NCBI GenBank assembly: GCA_900316995.1
Contig: ONEZ01000005.1
Span: 1-64,000 of the forward strand
Direction: 5' to 3'
Length of the DNA stretch: 64,000 nucleotides
DNA from: an uncultured Bacteroidales bacterium
GTDB taxonomy: Bacteria > Bacteroidota > Bacteroidia > Bacteroidales > Paludibacteraceae
A program made the position numbers and the translations under genes. The notes beneath the pieces are model-generated. The model was not told where the DNA came from. It worked only from the letters and a program-made list of their open reading frames with translations, and did not search any database. This document shows, one piece after another, positions 45,158-53,987 of the stretch (positions within the stretch are counted from its first letter, which is position 1; the number at the start of each line of letters is the position of its first letter).

Positions 45158-46639
45158 TTACTTTACAAGTTTAAGTCCTTTTTCAGATAGGTAATATCGT
45201 TGTTTGGGGTGGTTGGGTTTATCTGGATAAGAACGTAGTACATAACCCTTGTCTATTGCTGGTTTTAATAAACTCATACGAACGTACCTTCTGCTTGAGA
45301 TGTTTAATTTGGTTTGTAACTCGTCCATTGAGATAGTTGTATCCCTAATAATATCAATGAGTTTTAGGACTTGTACCCCAGCTTGTTCCCTAGCTTGTTC
45401 CCTAGCTTGGTCACTAACTTGGTCACTAACTTGGTCACTAACTTGGTCACCAACTTGGTCACCAAACCAGTAAGTGATGGTGGAACTAACCAAATCGCCG
45501 GCAAACTCTACCTTCCCCTTTGTCAGTTGCTCCCAAGCCAGCATCTTGTCAATGCCATAGCCCGCATTCTCTCCAAGTTTTGCATAACGGAAAAACTTGA
45601 TTATGTTTGGATTGCGAGGAATGGAATGAATCTGAGTGCGAAGTTCTGTCAGCGGGAACATAAACCGTCCTGGGTTCTGTAGCTCAATACGGTTTGTGAA
45701 CACGCGGATAGTAGGGTGCATAGGGCTGAAGTAGTCAGCGTGGGCGCAACAGTTTGTGAGCCCTTCTCTAAGGGCGTATAACTGTGATTCGTCTTCAATG
45801 CCAACACCATTAGGAAGCGCCTTGTATGGGGCGTCAACAAAGTTGCGTAAGCGTTGGATGATAATCTGATATGACTCCCAGATGTTATCCTGCTCCTGCA
45901 TTCTATAGGTGTAACGTACTCGTGCTTCTGCAAGGCTTTTGCCAGGAATCTCAAGATAGTCAATCCAGAAGTTGCTAATATAGCGTTGCACGATGTCACG
46001 TTTGCCGAGCATCAGTATGCCGCCTATGGTCAAAAGCCCATTTCTTGAGATGCCAACTTTTTCACAAAACTGCTCATCGGGGAGGTCTTTGTATGGAAAT
46101 GTTGGATTATCATTGCGGATATGATTCCTGTAGGTCTCAAGTGAACCCTTGTTCAAATCTTCAAAGCTTGTTCCCTCAACCACTTGTTCACTCTTACTGC
46201 CAAAAGCTTGGTCCCGCATCATAGCCATAACCTCTGTTTCAGTTGCACGTCGGTCTCCACTGCCAGTTCTAATGAATGTGTTGATTGGGTTGCTGTAGTA
46301 GATTGGCTTAATTTCAGATGATGGTATAAAGAATGCTAACACTTTTTTCCCTTCAATGTTGAACTTTTGCCCTTTAGCGGAGAGGCGCATATTGAATTTT
46401 TGTCCGTTCCGTAGTGTGTTGAGAAAGTCTGATTCTGTCTTTTCTCCGTTATTGACACCCTGAACTACAAATCTTTTGCCCTGTTCTTTAACCCCAAAGA
46501 CAATCCAGCCTCCTGATGTATTTGAAAAGGCTGATACCGTGGCCCATACATCTTCTGGTAACTTATCTTGAGCTGCTTTACACTCAAAATCATCCCACTC
46601 AATATCGGTCAGTCTATTTAAAAGTTCCTCCTTTGTCAT
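45158..46639 (-). CDS. AlbA_2 (Schlafen-type) ATP-binding regulator-like protein
   Basis: 493 residues. The AlbA_2 domain at about 8-130 contains ECKAAQ and FSNTSGGWIVFGV. A GHKL-type ATPase-like domain at 285-385 contains REGLTNCCAHADY and NPGR. A winged helix closes the chain. Between them, residues about 395-425 are a repeated DQVS/REQA linker encoded by 12-bp DNA repeats. Such proteins are often called transcriptional regulators without proof. It is the last host gene before the prophage. Confidence 0.8.
   Translation of the reverse strand: MTKEELLNRLTDIEWDDFECKAAQDKLPEDVWATVSAFSNTSGGWIVFGVKEQGKRFVVQGVNNGEKTESDFLNTLRNGQKFNMRLSAKGQKFNIEGKKVLAFFIPSSEIKPIYYSNPINTFIRTGSGDRRATETEVMAMMRDQAFGSKSEQVVEGTSFEDLNKGSLETYRNHIRNDNPTFPYKDLPDEQFCEKVGISRNGLLTIGGILMLGKRDIVQRYISNFWIDYLEIPGKSLAEARVRYTYRMQEQDNIWESYQIIIQRLRNFVDAPYKALPNGVGIEDESQLYALREGLTNCCAHADYFSPMHPTIRVFTNRIELQNPGRFMFPLTELRTQIHSIPRNPNIIKFFRYAKLGENAGYGIDKMLAWEQLTKGKVEFAGDLVSSTITYWFGDQVGDQVSDQVSDQVSDQAREQAREQAGVQVLKLIDIIRDTTISMDELQTKLNISSRRYVRMSLLKPAIDKGYVLRSYPDKPNHPKQRYYLSEKGLKLVK
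45380..45474. repeat. In-frame 12-bp tandem repeat within the AlbA_2 gene
   Basis: Units of the type TTGGTCACTAAC and TTGGTCACCAAC, with shorter related GCTTGTTCCCTA units beside them. Since 12 is a multiple of 3, copy-number change would lengthen the linker by four residues without a frameshift. Confidence 0.85.
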
Positions 46640-46903
46640 TATCGTTAGATTCTATAATATTTGCAAAGATAAACAAAATAAGCTATTCTAAAGACATTTC
46701 AGCATGCTTGACTTTTCATACTCATAAAAAATGTGAAAAGCTTTGAGTTTTAACTCTTTTCTCCTATCTGCCTCGTTAATATAATCGGCAAAACCAAATG
46801 TGAAGAAAAATTAAAACCAAATGTGTAATTTTTTATAAAATTAATCCCTTAAACAAGATTTAATTACTGTTTAAGGGATTTTTATGATATATTGGTACAA
46901 TCT
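46640..46903. other. Gap between host gene and prophage end
   Basis: 264 bp with no gene. It holds a minus-strand -7 element (reads TATCTTTG, 46664-46671) for the AlbA_2 gene, a 13-bp direct repeat AAAACCAAATGTG at about 46791-46803 and 46814-46826, and the terminator at 46843. The prophage end should lie here, but no attachment site can be fixed without the other end. Confidence 0.6.
46843..46883. terminator. Terminator at the end of the prophage structural genes
   Basis: A 13-bp perfect inverted repeat, AATCCCTTAAACA and TGTTTAAGGGATT, with a 12-base loop. It closes the leftward transcript of the fibre and glycosyltransferase-like genes. Confidence 0.8.
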
Positions 46904-47758
46904 TCATTTTACCGTATTATATTTCCAATACTCATTTTCCTTGGTATGCGCGAGCATATCCGGTGCAATGCGCTTTAGCAGATCTTCTATCTCGTCCACT
47001 CTGTTGTACTTGGCGGCGGCGAGCAGGTGTGTATAGCCTATCCTTGCAGCGTCCTCCTGAATATCACCGTTAAGTATGCACTTAACCTTCTTGTTCATGA
47101 TAGAGGTTAGTTCGTGAAGACACTGCTGCTCCGTCACGACGTCTGGGATAACGTTCCCTTTTACCTCTTCCGCACCCATTATCTCCTTGACACGGCTACT
47201 GTAGCCGTCATCATGCAGTACACGTGCAACTGTATTGAAGTACATATCTGTATACGTATCCTTAAGCTCCTGGTTCATAAACTGTGTTACACCTGCATTC
47301 CATGCCAGCGGATAGTCTATGTGCAAGCCCTTTAGGAGGTTATGCTGACCTACAGCCTGTTGTGAATATTGATAGGTATTATCCGTACGCCACTTCTCAC
47401 CCTCCTCACTCTGCACAAGCAGGTCATACTTGCCGTCAAAGAGCTCTGCCAGCTTGGGGTTCTTCAGGAACACATCACCGTCTATGTGCATAGAGCCAAG
47501 CGGCTCCCTGGCGGTGGCGTAGAGCTTTCCGAAAGCCCAGAACGGAGCTATGCCACGTGGCAGGTCGTTGAGGTCACGATACACCTCATCGTATGGTATT
47601 GCGCTGAGCATTGCTGCGCCTGGAGTGTCGGCATGGAGCACAACCTGCGCTCCTATGCGTTTTGCAAAATAGTAGCTGCACGCAAAGCACAACATTGTGC
47701 TATGCACCTTCTCACGTGTCATCGGTGCAGTCCAAAGTGTATGATAAATTCTAAGCAT
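46904..47758 (-). CDS. Prophage glycosyltransferase-like protein (DUF6734-like)
   Basis: 284 residues, no signal peptide. The opening RIYHTLWTAPM, the middle SMHIDGDVFLKNPKLAELF with a DxD-like motif near 91, and TEQQCLHEL near 211 look like a GT-A type glycosyltransferase of the group I know as DUF6734. It lies 12 bp after the leucine-rich-repeat fibre, as the last gene of the leftward operon. It could glycosylate the fibre, or alter the host surface. The family name is from memory. Confidence 0.6.
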   Translation of the reverse strand: MLRIYHTLWTAPMTREKVHSTMLCFACSYYFAKRIGAQVVLHADTPGAAMLSAIPYDEVYRDLNDLPRGIAPFWAFGKLYATAREPLGSMHIDGDVFLKNPKLAELFDGKYDLLVQSEEGEKWRTDNTYQYSQQAVGQHNLLKGLHIDYPLAWNAGVTQFMNQELKDTYTDMYFNTVARVLHDDGYSSRVKEIMGAEEVKGNVIPDVVTEQQCLHELTSIMNKKVKCILNGDIQEDAARIGYTHLLAAAKYNRVDEIEDLLKRIAPDMLAHTKENEYWKYNTVK

Positions 47759-47770
47759 AGTAATATAGTT

Positions 47771-50260
47771 TTAAGGTATTGTGTATTCTATTGTGTAGCC
47801 TCGTGTTGCAAGGCGGTCTAAAGTTGTCTGAGGGATCTCTCCTTGACGGTCTTGATGCACATATATTGTCATAGTGCCATTCCGTGCGTAACCAAGTCTG
47901 TTAAGCATAATATCAAGTGTCTCAGTCGTGATGCCAGGGAAGGCGAAGAAGATGTTATCTGCGGCATTCACATTAGGCTCCCACATATAGGGGAACTCTA
48001 TTACTTCAATGTTGTTAGTTAGAAGACTCTCCCAACTGTACTTGAACATATCCTTGTCAAGACGGAATGGGGCACGAGCAAACACCAACCTTGTTAAATC
48101 TTCACTCCTTATAAACGCACCTGAATCAGTTAAATTAGATGTAACAACCAATTCTTTAACACTCCCAAATTGACCTCCGCAACTGCCCACCGAATGTGGT
48201 AAATAGAGTGTTATATTATGATTCTCGTTAAAAAGTCCCATGATATTACTACCTATGGAAGCAATGCTTGTGCGAGAAAGGTCTATAGAACCGATACTTT
48301 CACAATACGAAAAGACCCCGTCGCCCATATCATTCACCGATGCGGGTAATACAACACTCTCCAAGGCACTGCACGCAAAGGCTTCTTGGCCTATACCTGT
48401 AACGCCCTCAGGCAGTTCAATGTGAGTTAGCCCTATATATTTAAATACTCTGTTATATAGAGATGTATTACCTGTGGTTTTCACCACACCATCCTCAAGG
48501 CTCACCGTATAAATACCCGGCTCAAACACCTTGCTGCCAAGGCGGAACTGGCACTGGAGTTCAAGTGTTATGCTGTCATAGTCAGCAAAGTTTATTTTGC
48601 GGCTGCTTCCTCTTTCCAGACTACCACTGTAAGAATAATAGAAATCACCTATTATACCGGTTATTCTTGGAATGCCTCTTGTAGGAATAAGATCCTCTGT
48701 ATAATCCACAACAAATGTAATGGTGTCTCCAAGAGCAAAAGCATAGTCGTTACTATCACAGTGTAGCATTACCGCAGCCACTTCATACCCAGAGAACGTG
48801 CCATCCTTAGTAACGTGGAACGTCTCATCTACAGGGAACTTATAATCTCCTATGCGACCGAATTTAGCCGGCATGTCAACTGTGCGGAAGTTAACTTCAC
48901 GTAAGGACGTGCAACCGCTAAAGGTGCCATCAAGGATGAGTTCCGGTAGATCCTCCACAACCTCTGCATCGCCTTTGTCAAATGTGACACGCTCCAGACT
49001 CTCACAGTATTCAAAGGTATTACTGAGTTGCTCAATACCTGCGGGTAGCGTAACCTCCTGGAGTTTGCTGCAACCTGAAAATGACGAGCCTACTCTTTTA
49101 AGTGTGGACGGCAGGCTTATCTCATCAAGGCCGCTGTAAGCAAACTCACGGCCTTTTTCAAGAGTCTCAATACCCTCCGGCAGCTCCAGCGAGCCTAACT
49201 TATCACAATACGCAAAGGCGTATGCTCCTATCTCACCTATACCCTCAGGTATCACTACAGAGCCAAGCTCTGAGCAGTAGGCGAAAGCACCTGAGCCAAT
49301 ATTAGTTCCTACAGGCAGCGTAACAGCATACAATCCAGTGCGAGCAAAGGCATAGTCACCTATGGCCGTTAGCGAGGACGGCAGTTCTATGTCTCTCAGC
49401 AGGGAGCAGCCGTCAAAGCTGTGGTCCGGTATCTCCTCAAGCGTGGCGGGCAGCGTAACACTCTTAAGGCGTGTACAGAAAGAGAAAACACCGTCACCTA
49501 TCTCCACATCGTCAGAGATCACAACACTGTTAAGTTTTGCACCTGAAAACGCATAGTCGCCAATGGTCTCAACGTCCATGGCGGTTAAGTCAAGGTCACC
49601 AAGGATAGGAGCTGCGTAGAAAGCTTCAGCACCTATGGCAGTTAGCGAGGACGGAATATTTATCTCCACAAGGTTGTTGCAACCCTTGAAAGCACCGTCT
49701 TTAATCTCAAGAAGCTCCTCTGGAAGAGTAACAGCACACAGTTTGACGCAATTAATAAAGGCGTGCCAGCTTACAGTCTCCGTGCCGTCGGGAAGTGACA
49801 ACGTGGTAAGAATTTCCTTGTCTTCCATAAACTCCGTATCGGAGTAGTTCATGGTTCCATCCTCCCAGCCGAACACATATTTAGTGCGGTCAGGAAACTG
49901 GTAACGGATAACATCGGTATCCTCTGTTATATTAACCAGCTCAGAGAGTTTCTTGCCCTGCCAGCTGTTGCGGGTTTTATCGTCATCCACTGCAGGCATA
50001 GCTGCGATGAAGCCTCCCTCATTAGCCTTCTGCACGGCTATGGGCGTGCCGTCCTGATATTTAAAATTGACGGAATGGGAGTTATCCAACACCTCAACAG
50101 TATCCTTAATGTCAGACAATTCGCTATCCAGACTCTCAACATCTGAGATTTGTATTTTTTCACTTTTATGCCAAAAGCTGTCAAATACAGCTGCAAACTG
50201 TGCCGCAGTAGGCTTCATGCCACGCTGAAACCATGATTTTATTGTGTTAATTGAAACCAT
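47771..50260 (-). CDS. Prophage tail fibre with BspA-type leucine-rich repeats
   Basis: 829 residues. Residues 1-45 (INTIKSWFQRGMKPTAAQF) resemble N-termini of other Bacteroidetes phage fibres. Residues about 140-460 and 620-700 are BspA-type repeats of about 23 residues with the pattern aF.gC..L..v.lP..l..Ig. Between them lies a Pro/Gly-rich beta segment. It is the last structural gene after the collar fibre, so a receptor-binding role is likely. The ligand is unknown. Confidence 0.82.
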   Translation of the reverse strand: MVSINTIKSWFQRGMKPTAAQFAAVFDSFWHKSEKIQISDVESLDSELSDIKDTVEVLDNSHSVNFKYQDGTPIAVQKANEGGFIAAMPAVDDDKTRNSWQGKKLSELVNITEDTDVIRYQFPDRTKYVFGWEDGTMNYSDTEFMEDKEILTTLSLPDGTETVSWHAFINCVKLCAVTLPEELLEIKDGAFKGCNNLVEINIPSSLTAIGAEAFYAAPILGDLDLTAMDVETIGDYAFSGAKLNSVVISDDVEIGDGVFSFCTRLKSVTLPATLEEIPDHSFDGCSLLRDIELPSSLTAIGDYAFARTGLYAVTLPVGTNIGSGAFAYCSELGSVVIPEGIGEIGAYAFAYCDKLGSLELPEGIETLEKGREFAYSGLDEISLPSTLKRVGSSFSGCSKLQEVTLPAGIEQLSNTFEYCESLERVTFDKGDAEVVEDLPELILDGTFSGCTSLREVNFRTVDMPAKFGRIGDYKFPVDETFHVTKDGTFSGYEVAAVMLHCDSNDYAFALGDTITFVVDYTEDLIPTRGIPRITGIIGDFYYSYSGSLERGSSRKINFADYDSITLELQCQFRLGSKVFEPGIYTVSLEDGVVKTTGNTSLYNRVFKYIGLTHIELPEGVTGIGQEAFACSALESVVLPASVNDMGDGVFSYCESIGSIDLSRTSIASIGSNIMGLFNENHNITLYLPHSVGSCGGQFGSVKELVVTSNLTDSGAFIRSEDLTRLVFARAPFRLDKDMFKYSWESLLTNNIEVIEFPYMWEPNVNAADNIFFAFPGITTETLDIMLNRLGYARNGTMTIYVHQDRQGEIPQTTLDRLATRGYTIEYTIP

Positions 50261-50272
50261 ATTAAATAATGT

Positions 50273-51211
50273 TTAAATCACTTTTATAAGTTTATATAAC
50301 GCAAAGTATGGAGGGCGGTTCTCATGCGGGCCACTGGCGCTTTGTGCGGAGGTGGGATTAACAGTAACTGTAACTCCAAGAGCCGCGTCTCCAACTATTC
50401 TTGAATTATCAGCTGTTGCACCAATCCAGTAACCATGCTCAGCCATCTGCTTTGCCGCCGTCACGCTACCACTTGCGGTGTGGCTGTGCGCTGGCAATCC
50501 AGACTGTGCGGCTGTAAGAGTTACCTTATTAGAGCCACCAGTAGAACCTTTGGCGTACGATGTATCCATACTGCTATTAGTGCCGGCACCAACAATAAAC
50601 CGACCAGTCAAATCAGGTACATTCACGCCATTGACACTTGTAATTTTTGCATAATAAGTATAGCCGTTATATTGTTTCTGCTTTGCTATATTCATTCTGT
50701 TGTAGCGGCTCTGCCATTTCGCAAGTTCTGCATCAACCTCGCTTGTGTTATTTGGGAAGAACCCGCCGCATGGAACCCAGCCAAATGGCAGATTGTCACA
50801 GGAGGCTTCTCCGTACCAATCTATAACAGTTCCTTTGGGTACATGATGCTTTTGTGATTCCTCCATAGTCATCACTTTTGAGAAACTTGACACAAGTGTT
50901 CCTGAATAACTTGAGTAAACAGCAACCTTGGTTGTCCTGGCATTCTCAATGGTTTCACTTAAGAACGTGACATCCTCAGATGTTGTCTCCACTGCGATAC
51001 GTGCTGCTGGTGTGCCTGTAAGAGGCATTAGTTCTCCGTTAACTATCACCAGGCCAGGTGCTGTTGAAGAACTCTCTTTCAGGATTATATTCGTACCAGC
51101 AAGACTTGTAAGTCCGTAAACCAGCTTTATTTGTTCCTGAATGAAATCAAGAGTGTCCGTAGATAGTGGGAATTTGTTTCTCCCGTTGTTTTTGAACTTT
51201 TGAGTATTCAT
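50273..51211 (-). CDS. Tail collar fibre protein
   Basis: 312 residues. The C-terminal half is a classic phage tail collar domain: PKGTVIDWYG, LPFGWVPCGG, VPDLTGRFIVGAG, SGLPAHSHTASG and ENRPPYFALYKLIKV. It carries the His-rich metal-binding HSH motif near 245. It probably attaches to the baseplate and carries or precedes the leucine-rich-repeat fibre. Confidence 0.88.
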   Translation of the reverse strand: MNTQKFKNNGRNKFPLSTDTLDFIQEQIKLVYGLTSLAGTNIILKESSSTAPGLVIVNGELMPLTGTPAARIAVETTSEDVTFLSETIENARTTKVAVYSSYSGTLVSSFSKVMTMEESQKHHVPKGTVIDWYGEASCDNLPFGWVPCGGFFPNNTSEVDAELAKWQSRYNRMNIAKQKQYNGYTYYAKITSVNGVNVPDLTGRFIVGAGTNSSMDTSYAKGSTGGSNKVTLTAAQSGLPAHSHTASGSVTAAKQMAEHGYWIGATADNSRIVGDAALGVTVTVNPTSAQSASGPHENRPPYFALYKLIKVI

Positions 51212-51699
51212 TGTTGTATGTTAAATGTTCTTGATGCTAATCTATATTTATTAACCACAGCCTTTATACGTGCCAGGTTATAATCATTCCAATCAACTGA
51301 AGCTGGTACTATCACATCAAAGGCCACTGTAGGTGTCATTATCAGTGACTCATCATATACCACAGGTGAATTATCGTCCGCTATAACAACATAATCTTCC
51401 GTGTCAAATTCAGGCACCTCATCATAAACCACAACCCATTCCCCTACGGTGTTCACATCTTCAATCTCAAATCCGGCAGCATAGTCTGATATTTCAAACT
51501 CATCATTTAAGGCCGCTTTTATATGGCATATCTGGCTTGTGTGCGTAATCTCATAAAGTCTTACGTCACGATTCCTCTGGTGCTTGTCATGCATAGCCTG
51601 TAAAGGAATCATCATTACCCTTAACAGTGACATTATCACAGGCTGCCTTAGGAATGTAGGCAGCAGTAACACGGCCAGTTTCTTGTAATCAATTATCAT
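51208..51699 (-). CDS. Prophage tail protein of unknown type (baseplate I position)
   Basis: 163 residues from the ATG at 51699. The sequence is not one I recognise. Its position, directly after the baseplate J gene (11-bp overlap) and before the fibre, is where P2-like phages have gene I, the protein that joins fibre to baseplate. Confidence 0.5.
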   Translation of the reverse strand: MIIDYKKLAVLLLPTFLRQPVIMSLLRVMMIPLQAMHDKHQRNRDVRLYEITHTSQICHIKAALNDEFEISDYAAGFEIEDVNTVGEWVVVYDEVPEFDTEDYVVIADDNSPVVYDESLIMTPTVAFDVIVPASVDWNDYNLARIKAVVNKYRLASRTFNIQQ

Positions 51700-52528
51700 A
51701 CGGAACATACTGAATGTTTAGTTCTGCTCTGTCTCCTTTGAAATATCCCGATACAGGCTGACAGTAAGCCGTGACAGGTTTCATGCTTGATGATATTTCC
51801 CCATGGTAAACATTGCCAAGTTCCACCATCACAATGCCAGGTGTGTTCTGCAATGCGTCAACCATCTCATTCTTGCGGAACTCACCATTGAATGGCAGGT
51901 TCTCAATGTAATTCTTAATTGCAAGCTCTGCTACCTTAGAGCCGTCAGCTTTGCTTTCTCCCTCTGCCGTTATCAATAACGGGTTATAGAACACGGTCAT
52001 ATCCAGTCTTAGATAATCTCCGTCTTGTGATGTTACGTCTATTCTAACACCGGCGTCCTTTATCTCTCGCATATAAGCCTCAAAGGCGCTCTTCTCTTCA
52101 TCTGTCAGCGGTTCAGGTCCTCTCTTGGCAACCTTCAGATATAGAGTCGCATTGCTCTCAGTGCAGGCGGCAAACGTAACTGGCATAACCACACCCTCAT
52201 CGTCATCCGCGAGCGCATATTTGTCGGTGCCGGGAATAAGAGATTCACCATAATGGAACGCCTTTGCCTTCTCCACATACCAGCGCAGGGAGTGCGGCTT
52301 CATAGCCGCAATGTATTCAGTCACTTCCGCCGTGTGAGAATCCATTAGTTTCTCCAATGTCCATATAGCTGTTGCCACTATGTAGAGCAGCAAGTTCTCA
52401 ATGCTCACTTTACTGAACCTGGAATCAAACTTATCCCCTTCAGAGAAACCATACTTTGCCTGCAGTGTGCTGTCAGTTATAAACGCCTCTGTAAGCTCTG
52501 TTTTAATCTGTGCTATTGTCCGTGCCAT
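51689..52528 (-). CDS. Baseplate J-like protein
   Basis: 279 residues from the ATG at 52528. It resembles baseplate J family proteins through the N-terminal TIAQIKTELTEAF and the C-terminal FNGEFRKNEMVDALQNTPGI. It should form the baseplate wedge periphery. Confidence 0.7.
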   Translation of the reverse strand: MARTIAQIKTELTEAFITDSTLQAKYGFSEGDKFDSRFSKVSIENLLLYIVATAIWTLEKLMDSHTAEVTEYIAAMKPHSLRWYVEKAKAFHYGESLIPGTDKYALADDDEGVVMPVTFAACTESNATLYLKVAKRGPEPLTDEEKSAFEAYMREIKDAGVRIDVTSQDGDYLRLDMTVFYNPLLITAEGESKADGSKVAELAIKNYIENLPFNGEFRKNEMVDALQNTPGIVMVELGNVYHGEISSSMKPVTAYCQPVSGYFKGDRAELNIQYVPYDN

Positions 52529-52529
52529 G

Positions 52530-52826
52530 TTATTGTACCTCAAATTCTAATTCTATTCTCCAGAACTCAATTCCCTCACCAGTTTCAAGTATGTTGTTTA
52601 TCTCCGTGGTTGTTATTGCAGTGGCAGGTTTAATTGATTCCGCTGCATATCTGGCCACGGTGTCTTTGTTCATCGCAGCTGGGACATTGCTGAAAGTAGC
52701 ACCTACGGCGATGTCATCAGTGAGGCTGACTCCATTGTCAAACGCCAAATCATACGCAGTCTCAGCATTGCCACAGTGCTGCAACGCAAGATCAAACAAC
52801 CCTTGTCTGGATGTAACGGTAATCAT
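52530..52826 (-). CDS. LysM-like tail protein (gpX position)
   Basis: 98 residues. QGLFDLALQHCGNAETAYDLAFDNGVSL fits a LysM/gpX motif, in which a short domain recognises glycan or joins the tail tube end. The match is by pattern only. Confidence 0.55.
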   Translation of the reverse strand: MITVTSRQGLFDLALQHCGNAETAYDLAFDNGVSLTDDIAVGATFSNVPAAMNKDTVARYAAESIKPATAITTTEINNILETGEGIEFWRIELEFEVQ

Positions 52827-53368
52827 ATTATTCTGTAATGTCTAAGTATCACCAAAATCACAACAAGCACCACCGCAAATATTGACGCTATCAGTGTTAT
52901 CACCCATGACGGAGTGCTGATTTTGACCTCTTGCTTTGTGTCAGACTGTTCTTTTTGTTCAGAAGCGGCGCTTATGCTGGTATCATCTTGTTCCTTTAGA
53001 ACGGTCTCTGTGTTTTTATGACTGTTTGAGACAATGTTGTTACAACCCTTGCTGCTGCGTTCAGCCACCTGCTTTGTCACTCCAGTCACATACTGTCTCC
53101 CCAGACTATCTGGGATGCTTAGTGTAGTGGTAATGGTTGTTATAACAATGTCATCTGAGAACACACTTAAATCAACCTTGCTCCAACTGGAGACAGAGCT
53201 GTCAACAACATCCTTATTGCTGGTTGTTTGAACCTCCAGTTCTGACTCCGCATGGCTATTTGTCTTCTGCACCGTCTTCACTGTTTTGCAGCTCACTGCG
53301 AACAGGACACATGCCAGCATGAGGACAGTCCTGAATACGTGCAATGGCACGATTGAGTGTTTTAACAT
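52823..53368 (-). CDS. Spanin-like lipoprotein with C-terminal membrane helix
   Basis: 181 residues from the ATG at 53368. An N-terminal lipoprotein signal ends in FAVSC. A Ser/Thr/Lys/Glu-rich periplasmic stretch follows, then a C-terminal helix (WVITLIASIFAVVLVVILVIL) with a short basic tail. This double anchor, outer-membrane lipid plus inner-membrane helix, is the design of unimolecular spanins, which fuse the two membranes at lysis. The gene starts 113 bp inside the upstream gene in another frame, as Rz1 does in Rz. Confidence 0.65.
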   Translation of the reverse strand: MLKHSIVPLHVFRTVLMLACVLFAVSCKTVKTVQKTNSHAESELEVQTTSNKDVVDSSVSSWSKVDLSVFSDDIVITTITTTLSIPDSLGRQYVTGVTKQVAERSSKGCNNIVSNSHKNTETVLKEQDDTSISAASEQKEQSDTKQEVKISTPSWVITLIASIFAVVLVVILVILRHYRII

Positions 53369-53573
53369 CCTTTCTAAGTCCATTTACTTCCTTTTTTAAT
53401 GGTTCTACTATGTATTCGTTAAATCCGTCTATCAGTTTTTTAAGGTTGTCAATTTCCATTGACTTGGCCTCTTCAGAAGCCTTCTTCTTGGTGGATCTAA
53501 GAGTTACCAAGGTAACAATGAGTGTTCCGCCAAGTACTGACTCTATTACAAGTCTGATTATCTCCTCTGTCAT
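53256..53573 (-). CDS. Lysis-cassette membrane protein (holin or Rz-like)
   Basis: 105 residues from the ATG at 53573, overlapping the amidase stop by 4 bp. One helix at residues 8-27 is followed by a coiled coil (about 30-85) and a CPHAGMCP end. It could be a holin, or an inner-membrane spanin (Rz) paired with the overlapping lipoprotein gene. Confidence 0.6.
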   Translation of the reverse strand: MTEEIIRLVIESVLGGTLIVTLVTLRSTKKKASEEAKSMEIDNLKKLIDGFNEYIVEPLKKEVNGLRKDVKTLNRAIARIQDCPHAGMCPVRSELQNSEDGAEDK

Positions 53574-53986
53574 AATCCTGCCTCCTTCCTCCATTTCTGC
53601 ACATCAAATGACGGGCAGTCTTTAGCCGCAAACTCATTATGTCCGTGAACACTCGCATCTGGATAACGTTTAAGCAACTCTCGTACAAGACGCACCATTG
53701 ACGCTCTCTGAGCCGGTGTTCTTGTGTCCATTGCACGCTTGTTGTCACGGCTCATTCCACCTATATAGCAAATTCCAATGCTGTGAGCATTCTGTCCTTT
53801 GCAGTGTGCGCCAGGAACATCATCAGGCCGTCCTTTATGTACACTGCCGTCCAAGTATATCACATAATGGTACCCGATGCCGTTATAGCCTTTTTCTTTG
53901 TGCCATGTGTCAATCATTTCGGCGGTGATGTCACGCCCTTCAGGGGTTGCGCTGCAATGAATTATTATTTTGTCAATCTTCCTCAT
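53570..53986 (-). CDS. N-acetylmuramoyl-L-alanine amidase (endolysin)
   Basis: 138 residues, an Amidase_2/PGRP-fold enzyme like T7 lysozyme. Zinc ligands are His10 in IIIHCSAT, His116 in VHGHNEF and Cys124 in KDCPSF. It cuts the peptide side chain from MurNAc. No signal peptide, so a holin should release it. Confidence 0.92.
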   Translation of the reverse strand: MRKIDKIIIHCSATPEGRDITAEMIDTWHKEKGYNGIGYHYVIYLDGSVHKGRPDDVPGAHCKGQNAHSIGICYIGGMSRDNKRAMDTRTPAQRASMVRLVRELLKRYPDASVHGHNEFAAKDCPSFDVQKWRKEAGL

Positions 53987-53987
53987 A

